A DNA stretch of 64,000 nt from Orientallactaga sibirica (GCA_036365145.1 JAEOAD010000029.1:24979001-25043000); one strand, 5' to 3'. Shown: positions 22,782-34,669, counted from the first letter of the stretch. The notes: a model not told the origin generated them from the letters alone. Translations and numbers: made by a program.

Positions 22782-23053
22782 TCAAACTTTTTTTAATTAT
22801 GTTTTTTGGAGAGAGACACACAGAGAGAGACGGGGGGGGTTGGGGGGTAGGGAGAGGAAGACAGAGATGGGCGCGCCAGCAGTGTCTCAGCTGCTGTGAA
22901 CGAAATCCAGATGTGTGTGCCCCCTTGTGGTCAAAGGCGGCATTGTGCCCTTGGGTCACTTTGCATCTGGCTAAATGTGGGACCTGGAGATTGGAACCAG
23001 TGTTCTTAGGCTTAGGAGGCAGGCATCTTAACCCCTAAGCCATCTCTCCAGCA
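22782..23053 (-). mobile_element. tRNA-derived SINE, type B
   Basis: Antisense: ggagagagacacacagag, a G-rich interruption (22832-22847), cagctgctgtgaacgaaatc, gcatctggctaaatgtggga and ccatctctccagca. Target-site duplication ctattttttcttt at 22769-22781 and 23054-23066. Only one B-box-complement copy is present. Confidence 0.93.
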
Positions 23054-23066
23054 CTATTTTTTCTTT

Positions 23067-23338
23067 AAAAAAAAAAATTGACAACATTTATACTTACAGA
23101 TAATAAACCATGATAATTCCCTCTCCTCCCCCACTTTTCCCTTCACAACTCCACTCTCCATCATATCCCTTCCCTCTCTCCATTAGTCTCTCTTTTCTTT
23201 TGACGCCATCATCTTTTTCACCTATTATGAAGGTCTTGTGAAGGTGTAGCTAAGCACTGCAAGGTCGTGGATATCAAGGCTCAGGGTCCATGGCTGAAGA
23301 GGTGAAGAAAGAATGTAAGAGCCAAAGGAAGGGAACCA
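23067..23338 (-). mobile_element. Short L1 (type II) with 5' inversion
   Basis: 23067-23274 is antisense to the L1 3' terminus (compare 63770-63990), while 23275-23335 (ggctcagggtccatgg through gagccaaaggaagg) is in sense orientation and corresponds to sequence just upstream of that terminus (compare 45168-45220). About 50 bases of the family sequence are missing between the two parts. A ctatttctttt-like repeat near 23342 resembles the sequence left of the element and may be its target-site duplication. Confidence 0.72.
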
Positions 23339-23601
23339 CTCCTATTTCTTTTCAATTATCTCCATTCATGCTGTTTAACCCAGGAATCTTGGACTGGTAC
23401 TGGGGTGGAAGATAAATCCACATTTGTATTCTCTTCTTTGAAAGAGTTGTTGGTTAGTCAAAGCTTACGCTGGACAGTCATTCTGTTGTCTGCATGTTGC
23501 AATATTATGGGTCCTAGTCTCAGTAAAGGTGATTGGTGTTCATGAAGATGATGCCCAAAGCTGTTTTCTGGCCTCAACAGGTGCATGCACACAAATGAAG
23601 T

Positions 23602-23605
<4 letters not shown>

Positions 23606-23646
<41 letters not shown>
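23606..23646. repeat. (CA)n microsatellite, ~20 units
   Basis: Uninterrupted CA repeat; it produces a spurious valine/cysteine frame on the minus strand. Confidence 0.97.
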
Positions 23647-23648
<2 letters not shown>

Positions 23649-25214
23649 TTAAAAAGGCAGAAAAAGGACTACTACACCTGAGATCAAGAACATAGAAAGA
23701 AAAATAAACTTGGAATGGTACAAAATTTTTCTTTACTTTGACACTGAAAGATATCCATTGTACCTGTCTACTTGCTTCTACTCTCTAGCTTTTAGAACTT
23801 CCTGAGGTTTATTTCTTGTCCCTTGTAGGGAGAAAGCACTATTTAATAATCAAAATCCGTAGTCCCCTTTGGGAATAAGAGGGTGAACCATCATCTATCT
23901 TTGGCAGTAGCTAATTTTTTTCCCTTAATTTTACATTTCTCCTTTAGGAAGATTTAAAATAAAAGGCAACAAACTGCTGCAATTCATATATTTCCTAATA
24001 ATGCTCTGTTTGATTTACTGAGTCATTAGAATCTTATGGGATTTATATAAGAAGAAAGGGAGCCCATTTACATGCTAAGAGCCCATTTTGGCATACATAA
24101 AAGCCAGGAGATTTACATTACAATGTACAAGGCCATTTGTAATAAGTCAATTTACAATTGGAACAATCACATTAGCAGTAAACAAGCAAGTGAAGCCTAT
24201 TGTTAGTCTTTAAGCTTATTGCTACTGGAAATGTTCTCCAATCTTTTAGTCCCTAGGAACATAAAATTGATATTTTTTCTCTTATTATTTAAAAGTAATT
24301 ACTGGACATTATTTCTAGCACAATTTTAGATATCCAGAATAAACAGATGGTGCTATCAGTCTTCCATGTGTGCAGGTTTTTGTGTCCATAGACTCAATAC
24401 CACAAATCAAAAATATTTGGAAGCAGAATTTTGTCTCTTCTGAACATGTAGAAACTTTACTCTTCTCATCCTGTAGACAACCCATGATTACAACTTGTCA
24501 CCGACAATTTACATTCTAGTAAGTGTTATATTAAGTATCATATAATTTAAAGTCTTCAGAATGTTGTGCACAGGTAGTAGGCAAATGATATACCATGTTA
24601 TATAAGAAAATTGGGCATCAGCAGACTTGGTTAACAGACAGAAATCCTGGAAATGATGTCCATGGAGAACCTGGAACAACTTGTTTATGTAGTTTCATGA
24701 AGCTTTCAGGCCCCTGACCTTCCACAACTTTGTTTCCTTTATTATATACAGTTTGCATTGGTGGGTCACTTGTGTGATAATTAGTGAACAAATGCATATT
24801 TACTTTTAGCTGCCATCCAGAGTTTATGCTAAGCTTCACCCTCTGTGTTATAGAGCTTTGTGAGTTTTTGGCAAATGCATAAAGGTTACTGGACATATTA
24901 TTTTGTCTTTAGTCTCTAAGTACATGAAGCTGAAATAGAAAAAAACAAGCATGAATTCCAGTGATCTACATTATAGATATAAGTGGAAGGGAAGAATCTA
25001 CCATTGCATGTTTTTCATAAACAATAGATTTTTTTTTAGCTCTAATATACTGCAATTAGCTCCCATTGTCCACCTTCTTCCCGTTGTACTACTGGCGAGC
25101 ACCTATCTTTTGATCATCAACAGTTTTGCCTTTTGCAAAAATGCTAAGCTGGCAGAACCATATCGTAGTTCATTTTGCATTACTTCTTTAATTTGGCAGT
25201 TGCTGAGATGTTGA
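23647..25214. other. Unique sequence, nothing recognised
   Basis: AT-rich with no element seen. Frames at 24618-24896 (minus) and 24951-25214 (plus) lack known motifs; the latter has a hydrophobic middle but a T-rich, low-complexity origin. Confidence 0.45.
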
Positions 25215-25575
25215 TCTTAAATGCACCCTCCATGGCCTATGTGCTGGAAATTTGGTTCCTAGGGAGGTGCTTTTGAGAGCGATGAAATCTTTAAAAAATG
25301 GGAGACATGAGAGGTCTTTATGTCATTGGAAAGTGTGCTAGAAAGGAATTGTGGGACCTCAGGGTCCTTCTCACTTTCTACTTCCATGTCATGAAGTGAG
25401 GGGAGCTGCTCTTCTGTGTACTACAACCATGACAGTTTATTTTAGCACAGGGGAAAAGGACGGGTTTCAATAGATCATGGACTGAAACCACCCAAACTGT
25501 GAAGCACAGTAAACATTTTCCTTATAAGTTATCTCAAATATTTCATTACTGTAACAGAAAAATAATTGGTATAGC
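25215..25575 (+). mobile_element. MaLR-type solo LTR
   Basis: Sense-oriented and diverged member: atttggttcctagggagg, gtgggacctcagggtcc, ttccatgtcatgaagtgag, gatcatggactgaaacc and an aagttatctcaaatattt end. These are complements of blocks in the minus-strand copies (for example 47925-48285). Confidence 0.6.
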
Positions 25576-25750
25576 AAAACACATCCAATGTTCATCCATC
25601 TCCTTCTGTGATATGACAAAATTTATAACACTTGTAGTAGGTATTTTGTTCTAAATAATGCAGATATTGTTAAAAATGTTTGGTCCCCAGAATACCTTGT
25701 GTTAGGTCAATAAAAAGCACAAACACAAAACACACAGACACACACAAGTG

Positions 25751-25751
<1 letters not shown>

Positions 25752-25781
<30 letters not shown>
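25752..25781. repeat. (CA)15 microsatellite
   Basis: Uninterrupted CA repeat. Confidence 0.97.
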
Positions 25782-25783
<2 letters not shown>

Positions 25784-26880
25784 ATTGACTACTGCTACTT
25801 TGACTCTTTCCAAGGCACAGTGTTGTATGTTACTATAGATATGGTCGAAGAAGAAGACCAAGAGAGAGTGCTGAAGTAATGAATTCAGAATGACTGATAG
25901 AATGTAACACAGAGACAGAAAGTTCATTGAAGAGAATTTTGAAGTACAAAGACAGATGGCAGAGAGGAAATCTTCATACAATGTCCCGGATAACAAGGAA
26001 TAGAAAAGTTAACAAACACATGGAGCAATAGACAAACAGAGAAACCACAGAGCAAATGAGTTTGAGGCAAAAGGGCTAGAAATGTGGAATGGAGAAAGAA
26101 ATGTGCCCAAGTTATCATGAAAACACAGTGTTATTTATTGTGAAACTGTGGGCTTTGTTTGTTTCGTTTTAATATTTGTACCTGTTGAGCAAATGGGTTG
26201 GAAGAAAAGCTTCTTAATTTTTGCTACTTTGTATTAATTATACATAGAGATCACTTCCTCTCTTAGAAGAAAGGGGAATGGAAATGATTTGAAATGATAA
26301 AATGTCTCTGTGTAGATAACAACAAATAGAAGAAACTTCTTGCGAAGATAAATGTAGGCAATAGGGGCTAGAAAGTATATATTCCAACTACCTATATTAT
26401 TAATATGAGTGGAGAAGAGGGCAGAATAAAACAGGAATGGGAGAAGCTTCCTTAACTTCTAGGCCATTCAGTGCTCAGTAGTAAAATACACAATGCTTCC
26501 TGGTTTATTGAGATTGAGAGCTTTGAGGCTGATTACAGAAAGTGATAAGACTCTATGTTTACAATGGCACAGAGCGTTACTTCAGTGGCTTTTTAAGGAG
26601 ATCTGTCTGATGAGATGTCCCTTGTGCACTAGACCATCTAGAGGCTATATGGAGAACAAGATTGCCAGGAACTCCCAAGGGAGACAATAATCAGATTAAG
26701 ATTCCTGTGTCCAGGTCACTTCAATGAATAACAGACCTCAGTGAGGCAGTGTTATCCTGGGTGCTGAGTTTGTGTTATTTAAGACCATCAGATGTTTGTG
26801 CACTTTTGTGAAATAAGTATTAAAAGCAGAAAGGTTATAAATGGCTACAGCCATTACTGTTTGAATTATATTTCAATTTA
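25782..26880. other. Unique sequence
   Basis: No recognised element. The 65-codon frame at 26493-26690 shows no family features. Confidence 0.4.
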
Positions 26881-26990
26881 TCCAGGCACAGTAGTATATA
26901 ATTGCATTTCTAGCATTAGGGAGGCTGAGACAAGAGGATTGAGAGTTTGAGGGCAGCTTTAGCTTTATAGTAAGACTTGAGTATCCTACT
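26881..26990 (+). mobile_element. Old diverged B1 SINE
   Basis: ccaggcacagtagtatataa, gggaggctgagacaagagga and gagggcagctttagcttt follow B1 order with many changes and no clear tail. Confidence 0.6.
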
Positions 26991-28030
26991 TTTGCTACCA
27001 GGGATCCTCAGCTTAGAATGCCTGCCTTAGTCCTATATCCCTCATGTGTTGCTGTCAGTCATTCTAACATATCTCCATGAAGCTTTCTCTCCCTAGCCAG
27101 CTGTATTGAATCTGGAAGTAACTGATTTAATGTATTTTCCATATTTTTATCCACCATCTACTGTTATCGTCCATGACACATTTGTACTCTGCCTTCCCTC
27201 TGGCTCATTCTTTCAATAAGAATGTTTGTTCCATGTTGCCTGCTATATGCCACAAAGTGTGCACTGTGCATATACAGACACATGAGAGCAAACATCCCTT
27301 TCCTCTAGAGATCATAGCTGAATGTCCTGGGCAGTGAGCTTGAGGAATAAGACATATATATGTGCAGTGTGTTGGATAGGGGTATGTTTCAAGGAGAACA
27401 TAATTAGATAATGAGAGAGGATTGGAGGTATCCAGAAGGAAAAAAAAAAAATAAATGTAGTAACTAGAAGGGGTTTCAGTGAGAAGAAGAGAATGAAGTG
27501 AGGACCATGTCCTGTGGTTAACTTGAAAAACAGAATGACAGGTAGAAGAAGCAAGTTCAAAGTCCCGGAAGTGAGCTTTAGGAGTGTTTTTGAGAAAAAA
27601 TAAGAAGTTCATTGTGCAGCCAGAATGAAAATGAGAGTTATAGTCAGTGAGCCAGCTATAGGGGCGAGAGGCAAATGCATCTCATAAAGTATTTGAGATC
27701 AGAAAGAGATACATTTTTCACTTTGACTGTAATGAAAACAAAGGATTTTGAATAGAAGAATGACAGAATTTGACTATATTTTTAAAGGATTCCATTCTGC
27801 TTGGAAGAGAGTACAGAGAGAGAAGGGTATAATGCCCCCTAGTTGGAAAGCCGTTGCAGTGACTGAGGGATAAGATGATTGTGCACAGGGCCAGGGTCAG
27901 AGCAGCAGTATGTGGAGGAAACAGGCCTTGCTTTGGAAACATTTTGAGAGTAGGTCCAACAGGATTTTATAATAACTAGGCAATAAGGTACGAAAGAAGC
28001 TTAATCAAGAATAAGACATGTTTTTTTTTT
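26991..28030. other. Unique sequence
   Basis: Nothing recognised. The minus-strand 135-codon frame at 27205-27612 is phenylalanine- and leucine-rich, crosses an A-run (27440-27452), and overlaps another frame; I treat it as incidental. Confidence 0.4.
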
Positions 28031-28050
28031 TTTTGGTTGTTTATGTAGGG

Positions 28051-28090
<40 letters not shown>

Positions 28091-28545
28091 GTGTAAACAT
28101 GCATGTGGCTGCACAGAGGTTGACATTCAGTGTCTTCCTTAGAAAGTGTCTAAATTATTTTTATGATTATTATTTTTTTTGTTTTTTGAGGTAGTATCTT
28201 GCTCTATCCCAGACTGACTTGGGATTCATTATATAATCTCAGAGTGGCCATGAACTCGCAGTGATCCTCCTACCTCTGCCTCCCAAACGATGGGATTAAA
28301 GGTGTGGGGCACATGCCCAGCTCCAAGTTATATTTTGAGACAGGTTTTCTCATTTAAACTAGAACTCACCAATTTAGCTAAACTACCTGACCAGCAAGCT
28401 CAGGTAGTGTTTGATTTCCCAGCACTATGATTATAGACATGTATAATTACACCTCGCATTTTAAGTGTTTCCTGAGAATCTGTAATCAGTTCCTCATGCT
28501 TGTCTGGTGAGTACTTAGCCCACTGAACCATCTCTACAGTCCCAG
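28051..28545 (-). mobile_element. B4-type SINE, antisense, split by a B1
   Basis: The GT-rich tail complement (28051-28095), catgcatgtggctgcacaga and gttgacattcagtgtcttcc precede an inserted B1 (28172-28324). Then gagacaggttttctcattta (B1-like half) and ccactgaaccatctctacag (tRNA-like head complement) follow to about 28545. Confidence 0.65.
28172..28324 (-). mobile_element. B1 SINE inside the B4 element
   Basis: Antisense B1: ttttttgaggtagtatcttg, gccatgaactcgcagtgatc, ctacctctgcctcccaaac and gggattaaaggtgtgggg. Nested, hence younger than its host. Confidence 0.88.
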
Positions 28546-29839
28546 TGATGGCTTAAAAAAATGTGCGTGTGTATACACCAGGGTCTTTTGCGGCTGAAAA
28601 TAAATGGCCACATGGCTTCACATGGATGGTTGTGGAATTGAGCCTGTGCTGGCAGGCTTTGCTAGCAAGTACCTCAGTTGAGCAAAATCAAGCACCTTTT
28701 TGTTCTCCTGTCTTAACTTTCCACAATATTGAGCACACATCCTATTCCCCTAACCAGTAGAATAGAATCCAACTGCCTGTTAAATAAAGTATTATAAGCC
28801 AAGCTGACCCTATGCTGCTGACTGCCTCTCATTTCCTTTTGGAGCATCTGAAACCTTGGATGCAGCCAGGCTAATTTGAGCCATGTGGTTTCATCCTCCC
28901 CATTAGGGATGCAGCATGTTCTTTTAGCTTCCACTTATAGCCTGATCTTTTCTCCTTTAGCCAAGAAACACTCAGCACAGCTGTTTGATATAGGAATCTA
29001 ATTTCAATTATGTCTTTGCCCTCTGCACCAGTCTTCCAAGTAAGCCTCAGGCATTAGCAGGTGCCCACTTTTATCAGAACATAGAATTAGGAAGAAACAG
29101 TGACGACAAGATACATGAATCAAAGAATACTTTTTTTCATCCCTTTCCTGATAGCTCTTAAGATCACAGAACCCAAGTGAGAAAGCTGTTCTTGTGACCT
29201 GAGAATAGTTCAATGTGCTACAATGTATCCTCATAAGCCAAGCCAATGTATTTGTATCCATCAAGAAAAAAGTTCTATGGACATTTTCAGCCATTGCTTC
29301 TACTAATATATTCCATACCCTTGACCAAGCATGGCCTATCCTCTGAGGCTCAGCTCAGGTCCACTACTTTCATCAGGATGGCTCCTCTAAAGGCTAATGG
29401 TGATTTTTTTTTTTCTTCTAAACTCTCTCTCTCTCGAAACAAAGTGCTGTGGTACTCTCTCACACTAATTAATATTAGTTAGTTTTCAGTGTGCATTCTT
29501 TTCTGGCTTCTGCTTATTTCATATTATGCTCTGGAAGGGCACAGGCTTTGATTTCTCCGTAATTATATGCACAAAGCCAATAGCCAATACATATAAACTG
29601 AACCTCTATATTTCTTTGTCTCACTAATTTCCATTTTTGAAAATTGTTTGCTTGCTTGTTTTTGTTTTCATTTGGACTCAACATTGTGAAAGTAGGAAGA
29701 AAAAAAAAAAAGCAAACAGATATGTGTCATTTCCTGAAAATGATCTGTGCCTCCATGTCACTTTCTTTCCCAGGGCTCAATTAAGTGGTAGTTGATCTAA
29801 TACAATATGATCATGATATAATGGGACAAATGACTATTT
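28546..29839. other. Unique sequence
   Basis: Nothing recognised. Overlapping frames at 28563-28934 and 29004-29482 have no known features. Confidence 0.42.
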
Positions 29840-29853
29840 AAAATGCAAGTTAT

Positions 29854-30123
29854 TGGGCTGGAGAGATGGCTTAGCGGTTAAGGCGCCTGCCTGCTAAGCC
29901 TAAGAACCCGGTTCTAATCTCCAGGTCCCACGTTTAGCCAGATGCAAAGTGACACAAGGGTGCAATGCCGTACTTGACCACAAGGGGGCGCATCTGGATT
30001 TCATTCACAGCAGCTGAAAGACTGCTGGCATGCCCATTCTCTATCTGTCTCCCTTTCCCTCTCTCTCTGTCTGTCTCTCTCTGTGTCTCTCTCAAAAAAA
30101 AAAAAAAAAAAAAAAAACTTAAA
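29854..30123 (+). mobile_element. tRNA-derived SINE, type B
   Basis: Complete: gggctggagagatggcttag head with tggcttagcgg A-box, ggttctaatctcc B-box region, ccacgtttagccagatgc, gcgcatctggatttcattc, CT-rich tract and a long A tail. Target-site duplication aaaatgcaagttat / aaaatacaagttat at 29840-29853 and 30124-30137. Confidence 0.95.
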
Positions 30124-30137
30124 AAAATACAAGTTAT

Positions 30138-30464
30138 CACAGAGAATAGATCACACAGCCCACCTATGATATTTCTACTTGCATAGTCTGATTCTATAGC
30201 CAAAGCACATACTGAGTCATGAGGTAAAATATGAGTATTCCACATTTAAAGGGCATTTAAGCCAGCTGTGTTTTAACTATTACTAAAGCTTCATTAAGTC
30301 AACATGCAAAGACAAAATATTTATTTTGGCTCAACTTCCATGGCTTCAGCCCCTAGTTGGCTGGCTTCCTTGTTTTGGGACCAATAGAGATTGTATGTTG
30401 GAGCAAAACTGCTCATCTCATGCTTGTCAGTAAGCAAAATGAGCAGAGAAAGTGCCCACTCCTC
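30138..30464. other. Unique sequence
   Basis: Nothing recognised. Its right edge is the start of the tandem duplication. Confidence 0.45.
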
Positions 30465-30585
30465 ATCTAAAGTACAACACCAATGACCTAACTTTTTTCC
30501 AGCATTCATTTAATAATAGAATCACTAGCTGACAACCAAAGCTTTAAAATATATGCTGTTCTAGGGTGTTTAAGATCCCAACCGT

Positions 30586-30879
30586 GAGCTGAGAAGATGG
30601 CTCAGTGTATGAAGAGTTCCACACTCAAGCCTACATACCTGAGTTCAATCCCCAGACCCAATGTAAAAGCAAAAACTGCAGTGGGCTTTTGTAATCCTAG
30701 CATGTTGATGACAAGAAGGAGGCAGAGACAGGAGATTTTCCCAGAAGCTCAACAACAACACAGAGAGAAGAGAGGACAGAAAGGAGGTAGGGATGAGTGG
30801 AAAGGGCTCCTGTTTCAAAGAAGATGAAAAGTGGAAAAATGTTCCTCTGACCTACACACACACACACACACACACACAC
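30586..30879 (+). mobile_element. B4-type SINE ending in (CA)13 (duplication copy 1)
   Basis: gagctgagaagatggctcag head, gagttcaatccccagaccc B-box region, aggaggcagagacaggagat B1-like half and ttcctctgacctacacaca tail running into a CA microsatellite at 30854-30879. Confidence 0.78.
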
Positions 30880-31010
30880 GGCAGACATGTCCCCCTACTA
30901 AAATTAAAACATATATTTTAAATATGCAAAACATAATGAATGTTGAAATTCACATGGAATTTTCAATACTTGGAATAAACATGTAAATAACTTAAATTTA
31001 TATTAATTAA

Positions 31011-31155
31011 TTTTTTTTTGAGGTAGAGTTTCACTCTCGTCCAGGCTAACCTGGAATTCACTATGTAGTCTCAGGGTGGCCTTGAACTCATGGTGATCCT
31101 CCTACCTCTGCCTCCTGAGTGCTGGGATTAAAGGCGTGTGCCACCACACCCAGCT
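31011..31155 (-). mobile_element. B1 SINE (duplication copy 1)
   Basis: Antisense B1: ttttgaggtagagtttcact, ctggaattcactatgtagtc, ccttgaactcatggtgatcc and aaaggcgtgtgccaccacac. Confidence 0.93.
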
Positions 31156-31712
31156 TATATTAATTACATGTTGAATGAAAATAGTTTATATACATATTTA
31201 GTGTAGTACAATATATCATGTCATTTCAATTTCATTTTATTTTTTTATAATAGTAAAGCAATATTTTGTAAAGGTAAGTGAAATTGATAATTACACATAG
31301 GTTTTGAATTTCTAGTCCCCATTATGTTTCCTTTAGCAATTTTGTACTATAGTACACATCACAGAGTGAATGCTCATAATAACAAAGAACCCTCTGCTTA
31401 CAAGGGCACACTGTCCTCTTCCCCTTCAGATTGTTACACATCTTCAAATTTCAGAGCTTAAATTGCTTTTTTAATTATGACTCTATTCTTCTTTTCTTTT
31501 GGAATTTATAATGATGTTCTTTCCCTTAAAAGAGAACCTGAATAAGTTTTCATATATATTAGGATTATACAATTTATAAAGCACATATATTTTATTTAAA
31601 ATAATGGTACAAACCTGACAGGCATTAGATTTCTATTATTATAACAGAGTAACTTTGATTGGAATTCCTGGCACCATTTCTAACTTGAACAGATGAACAT
31701 TGATGTATCTAT

Positions 31713-31975
31713 CAAATTATAGTATTTGAGTTGGGGAGGGCTTTACTTCTCTGTCCAATATGTTAATCTGTTCTCGGCATACCTTATCCTGGAATATATG
31801 AACCTTAGGGTTTTTATCAAATTAGAGCATATGGAAGCGGGCCCTATTTCTGACCAATGTGTTAATCTCTTGTCTGCAAACCTTAGCAGGGGACAAATGG
31901 ACTTTAGAGTTTTTAATAAAATTATAGCATATGGGCATCGGTCCTGACCAGTGTGTTAATCTGAAGTCTGCAATC
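31713..31975 (+). repeat. ~100-bp tandem repeat, 2.6 units (duplication copy 1)
   Basis: Units start at 31713, 31818 and 31918 (periods 105 and 100), sharing caaatta(t)ag, ccaatatgttaatct, cttagg/cttagc and gggtttttat. A 73-codon frame (31726-31947) spans it and shows the repeat as SVQYVNLFSAYL / SDQCVNLLSANL. Probably a decayed minisatellite or LTR part, not a gene. Confidence 0.8.
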
Positions 31976-32546
31976 TACTTTCTCTAAGCTTCTGCTATTT
32001 CTTTTTCATTCCCTTTTACCCTGTTGAGATCCTTATGATACTAAGCAAAGGCAGAAAACCACCATAGCAAACATTTCTGCATGATAAATTCCCTTGATTA
32101 TGGGGGATGTAACAAAGCACTATAGAAAAACACGGAGAAGATCAATTCAATTAAAAGATCTCCAGCTCAAATTCAACCAACACAGTTGGTTCTTCCAAGC
32201 CCGTTCTAGCTCATTAACTCACTTTAAAATTACTCCTCAATGTACCTGGAGTGAATATCGACTTTAGAGTTAATTTCTTCAAATTTTAAAGTGCTCTGGT
32301 AATATCATAAAGTCCATGGAATAAAATGACCTTCCAGTGTGTGTTTCAAAGGTGCAATTGCTTGCTAAATACTGGGTCTGAGAATCACAGTTTCTTTGTT
32401 GTACACTTGATGTACACAAACTGGCATCTAAAGTACAACACCAATGACCTACTTTTTTTCCAGCATTCATTTAATAATAGAATCACTAGCTGACAACCAA
32501 AGCTTTAAAATATATGCTGTTCTAGGGTGTTTAAGATCCCAACCGT

Positions 32547-32842
32547 GAGCTGAGAAGATGGCTCAGTGTATGAAGAGTTCCACACTCAAGCCTACATACC
32601 TGAGTTCAATCCCCAGACCCAATGTAAAAGCAAAAACTGCAGTGGGCTTTTTGTAATCCTAGCATGTTGATGACAAGAAGGAGGCAGAGACAGGAGATTT
32701 TCCCAGAAGCTCAACAACAACACAGAGAGAAGAGAGGACAGAAAGGAGGTAGGGATGAGTGGAAAGGACTCCTGTTTCAAAGAAGATGAAAAGTGGAAAA
32801 TGTTCCTCTGACCTACACACACACACACACACACACACACAC
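32547..32842 (+). mobile_element. B4-type SINE ending in (CA)14 (duplication copy 2)
   Basis: Paralog of 30586-30879; differs by one G-to-A change, two homopolymer indels and one extra CA unit. Confidence 0.78.
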
Positions 32843-32971
32843 GGCAGACATGTCCCCTACTAAAATTAAAACATATATTTTAAATATGCAAAACATAATG
32901 AATGTTGAAATTCACATGGAATTTTCAATACTTGGAATAAACATGTAAATAACTTAAATTTATATTAATTA

Positions 32972-33112
32972 ATTTTTTTGAGGTAGAGTTTCACTCGTCC
33001 AGGCTAACCTGGAATTCACTATGTAGTCTCAGGGTGGCCTTGAACTCATGGTGATCCTCCTACCTCTGCCTCCTGAGTGCTGGGATTAAAGGCGTGTGCC
33101 ACACACCCAGCT
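32972..33112 (-). mobile_element. B1 SINE (duplication copy 2)
   Basis: Paralog of 31011-31155 with short deletions in the T run, the ctct motif and the ccacca motif. Confidence 0.93.
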
Positions 33113-33669
33113 TATATTAATTACATGTTGAATGAAAATAGTTTATATACATATTTAGTGTAGTACAATATATCATGTCATTTCAATTTCATTTTATTTT
33201 TTTATAATAGTAAAGCAATATTTTGTAAAGGTAAGTGAAATTGATAATTACACATAGGTTTTGAATTTCTAGTCCCCATTATGTTTCCTTTAGCAATTTT
33301 GTACTATAGTACACATCACAGAGTGAATGCTCATAATAACAAAGAACCCTCTGCTTACAAGGGCACACTGTCCTCTTCCCCTTCAGATTGTTACACATCT
33401 TCAAATTTCAGAGCTTAAATTGCTTTTTTAATTATGACTCTATTCTTCTTTTCTTTTGGAATTTATAATGATGTTCTTTCCCTTAAAAGAGAACCTGAAT
33501 AAGTTTTCATATATATTAGGATTATACAATTTATAAAGCACATATATTTTATTTAAAATAATGGTACAAACCTGACAGGCATTAGATTTCTATTATTATA
33601 ACAGAGTAACTTTGATTGGAATTCCTGGCACCATTTCTAACTTGAACAGATGAACATTGATGTATCTAT

Positions 33670-33932
33670 CAAATTATAGTATTTGAGTTGGGGAGGGCTT
33701 TACTTCTCTGTCCAATATGTTAATCTGTTCTCGGCATACCTTATCCTGGAATATATGAACCTTAGGGTTTTTATCAAATTAGAGCATATGGAAGCGGGCC
33801 CTATTTCTGACCAATGTGTTAATCTCTTGTCTGCAAACCTTAGCAGGGGACAAATGGACTTTAGAGTTTTTAATAAAATTATAGCATATGGGCATCGGTC
33901 CTGACCAGTGTGTTAATCTGAAGTCTGCAATC
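33670..33932 (+). repeat. ~100-bp tandem repeat (duplication copy 2)
   Basis: Paralog of 31713-31975. The 73-codon frame (33683-33904) is identical, as expected from the near-identity of the duplicated block. Confidence 0.8.
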
Positions 33933-34423
33933 TACTTTCTAAGCTTCTGCTATTTCTTTTTCATTCCCTTTTACCCTGTTGAGATCCTTATGATACTAAG
34001 CAAAGGCAGAAAACCACCATAGCAAACATTTCTGCATGATAAATTCCCTTGATTATGGGGGATGTAACAAAGCACTATAGAAAAACACGGAGAAGATCAA
34101 TTCAATTAAAAGATCTCCAGCTCAAATTCAACCAACACAGTTGGTTCTTCCAAGCCCGTTCTAGCTCATTAACTCACTTTAAAATTACTCCTCAATGTAC
34201 CTGGAGTGAATATCGACTTTAGAGTTAATTTCTTCAAATTTTAAAGTGCTCTGGTAATATCATAAAGTCCATGGAATAAAATGACCTTCCAGTGTGTGTT
34301 TCCAAAGGTGCAATTGCTTGCTAAATACTGGGTCTGAGAATCACAGTTTCTTTGTTGTACACTTGATGTACACAAACTGGCTGACGTTCAAGTTGCTGCA
34401 ATATAAACATAAAACTGTTTCTA

Positions 34424-34669
34424 GGGGCTGGAGAGATGGCTTAGCGTTTAAGGCGCCTGCCTGCTAAGCCTAATAACCCGGTTCCAATCTCCAGGTCCCA
34501 CGTTTAGCCAGATGCAGTGATGCAAGGGCGCAATGCCGCACTTGACCACAAGGAGGCAGACACATCTGGATTTCCTTCACAGCAGCTGAGAGGCTGCTGG
34601 GGCGCCCATCTCTGTCTTCCTCTCCTCTCTCTGCCTCTCTCTGTGTCTCTCTCAAAAAAAAAAAAATTC
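34424..34669 (+). mobile_element. tRNA-derived SINE, type B
   Basis: ggggctggagagatggctta head, cccggttccaatctccaggt B-box region (single copy), ccacgtttagccagatgcag, cagcagctgagaggctgctg, CT-rich tract and A tail. No clear target-site duplication. Confidence 0.92.

Larger units (their letters stand above)
30465..32425 (+). repeat. Tandem segmental duplication, copy 1 (1961 bp)
   Basis: Begins atctaaagtacaacaccaat and ends gtacacaaactggc, with copy 2 following directly head-to-tail. By eye the copies differ at 11 places: 2 substitutions and 9 short indels, almost all in homopolymer or dinucleotide runs (CA tract 26 versus 28 bases; T run 9 versus 7). The indels sum to the observed 5-base length difference. 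The unit carries a B4 SINE, a B1 SINE and a roughly 100-base tandem repeat. Confidence 0.97.
32426..34381 (+). repeat. Tandem segmental duplication, copy 2 (1956 bp)
   Basis: Direct head-to-tail second copy. The copy-copy junction reads aactggc|atctaa. The outer edges give only one base of ambiguity (c), so there is no long homology at the breakpoints. Confidence 0.97.

Noticed and set aside
27205..27612. 135-codon minus-strand frame
   Set aside because: Phe/Leu-rich, runs through a homopolymer and overlaps another long frame; no domain recognised.
29854..30123. tRNA gene, because A-box and B-box occur
   Set aside because: Boxes belong to a SINE with tail, CT tract and target-site duplication; no cloverleaf of a functional tRNA.
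31726..31947. 73-codon frame preserved in both duplicate copies as a possible gene
   Set aside because: Identity only reflects the near-perfect duplication; the frame arises from a decayed tandem repeat and has no initiation or family evidence.
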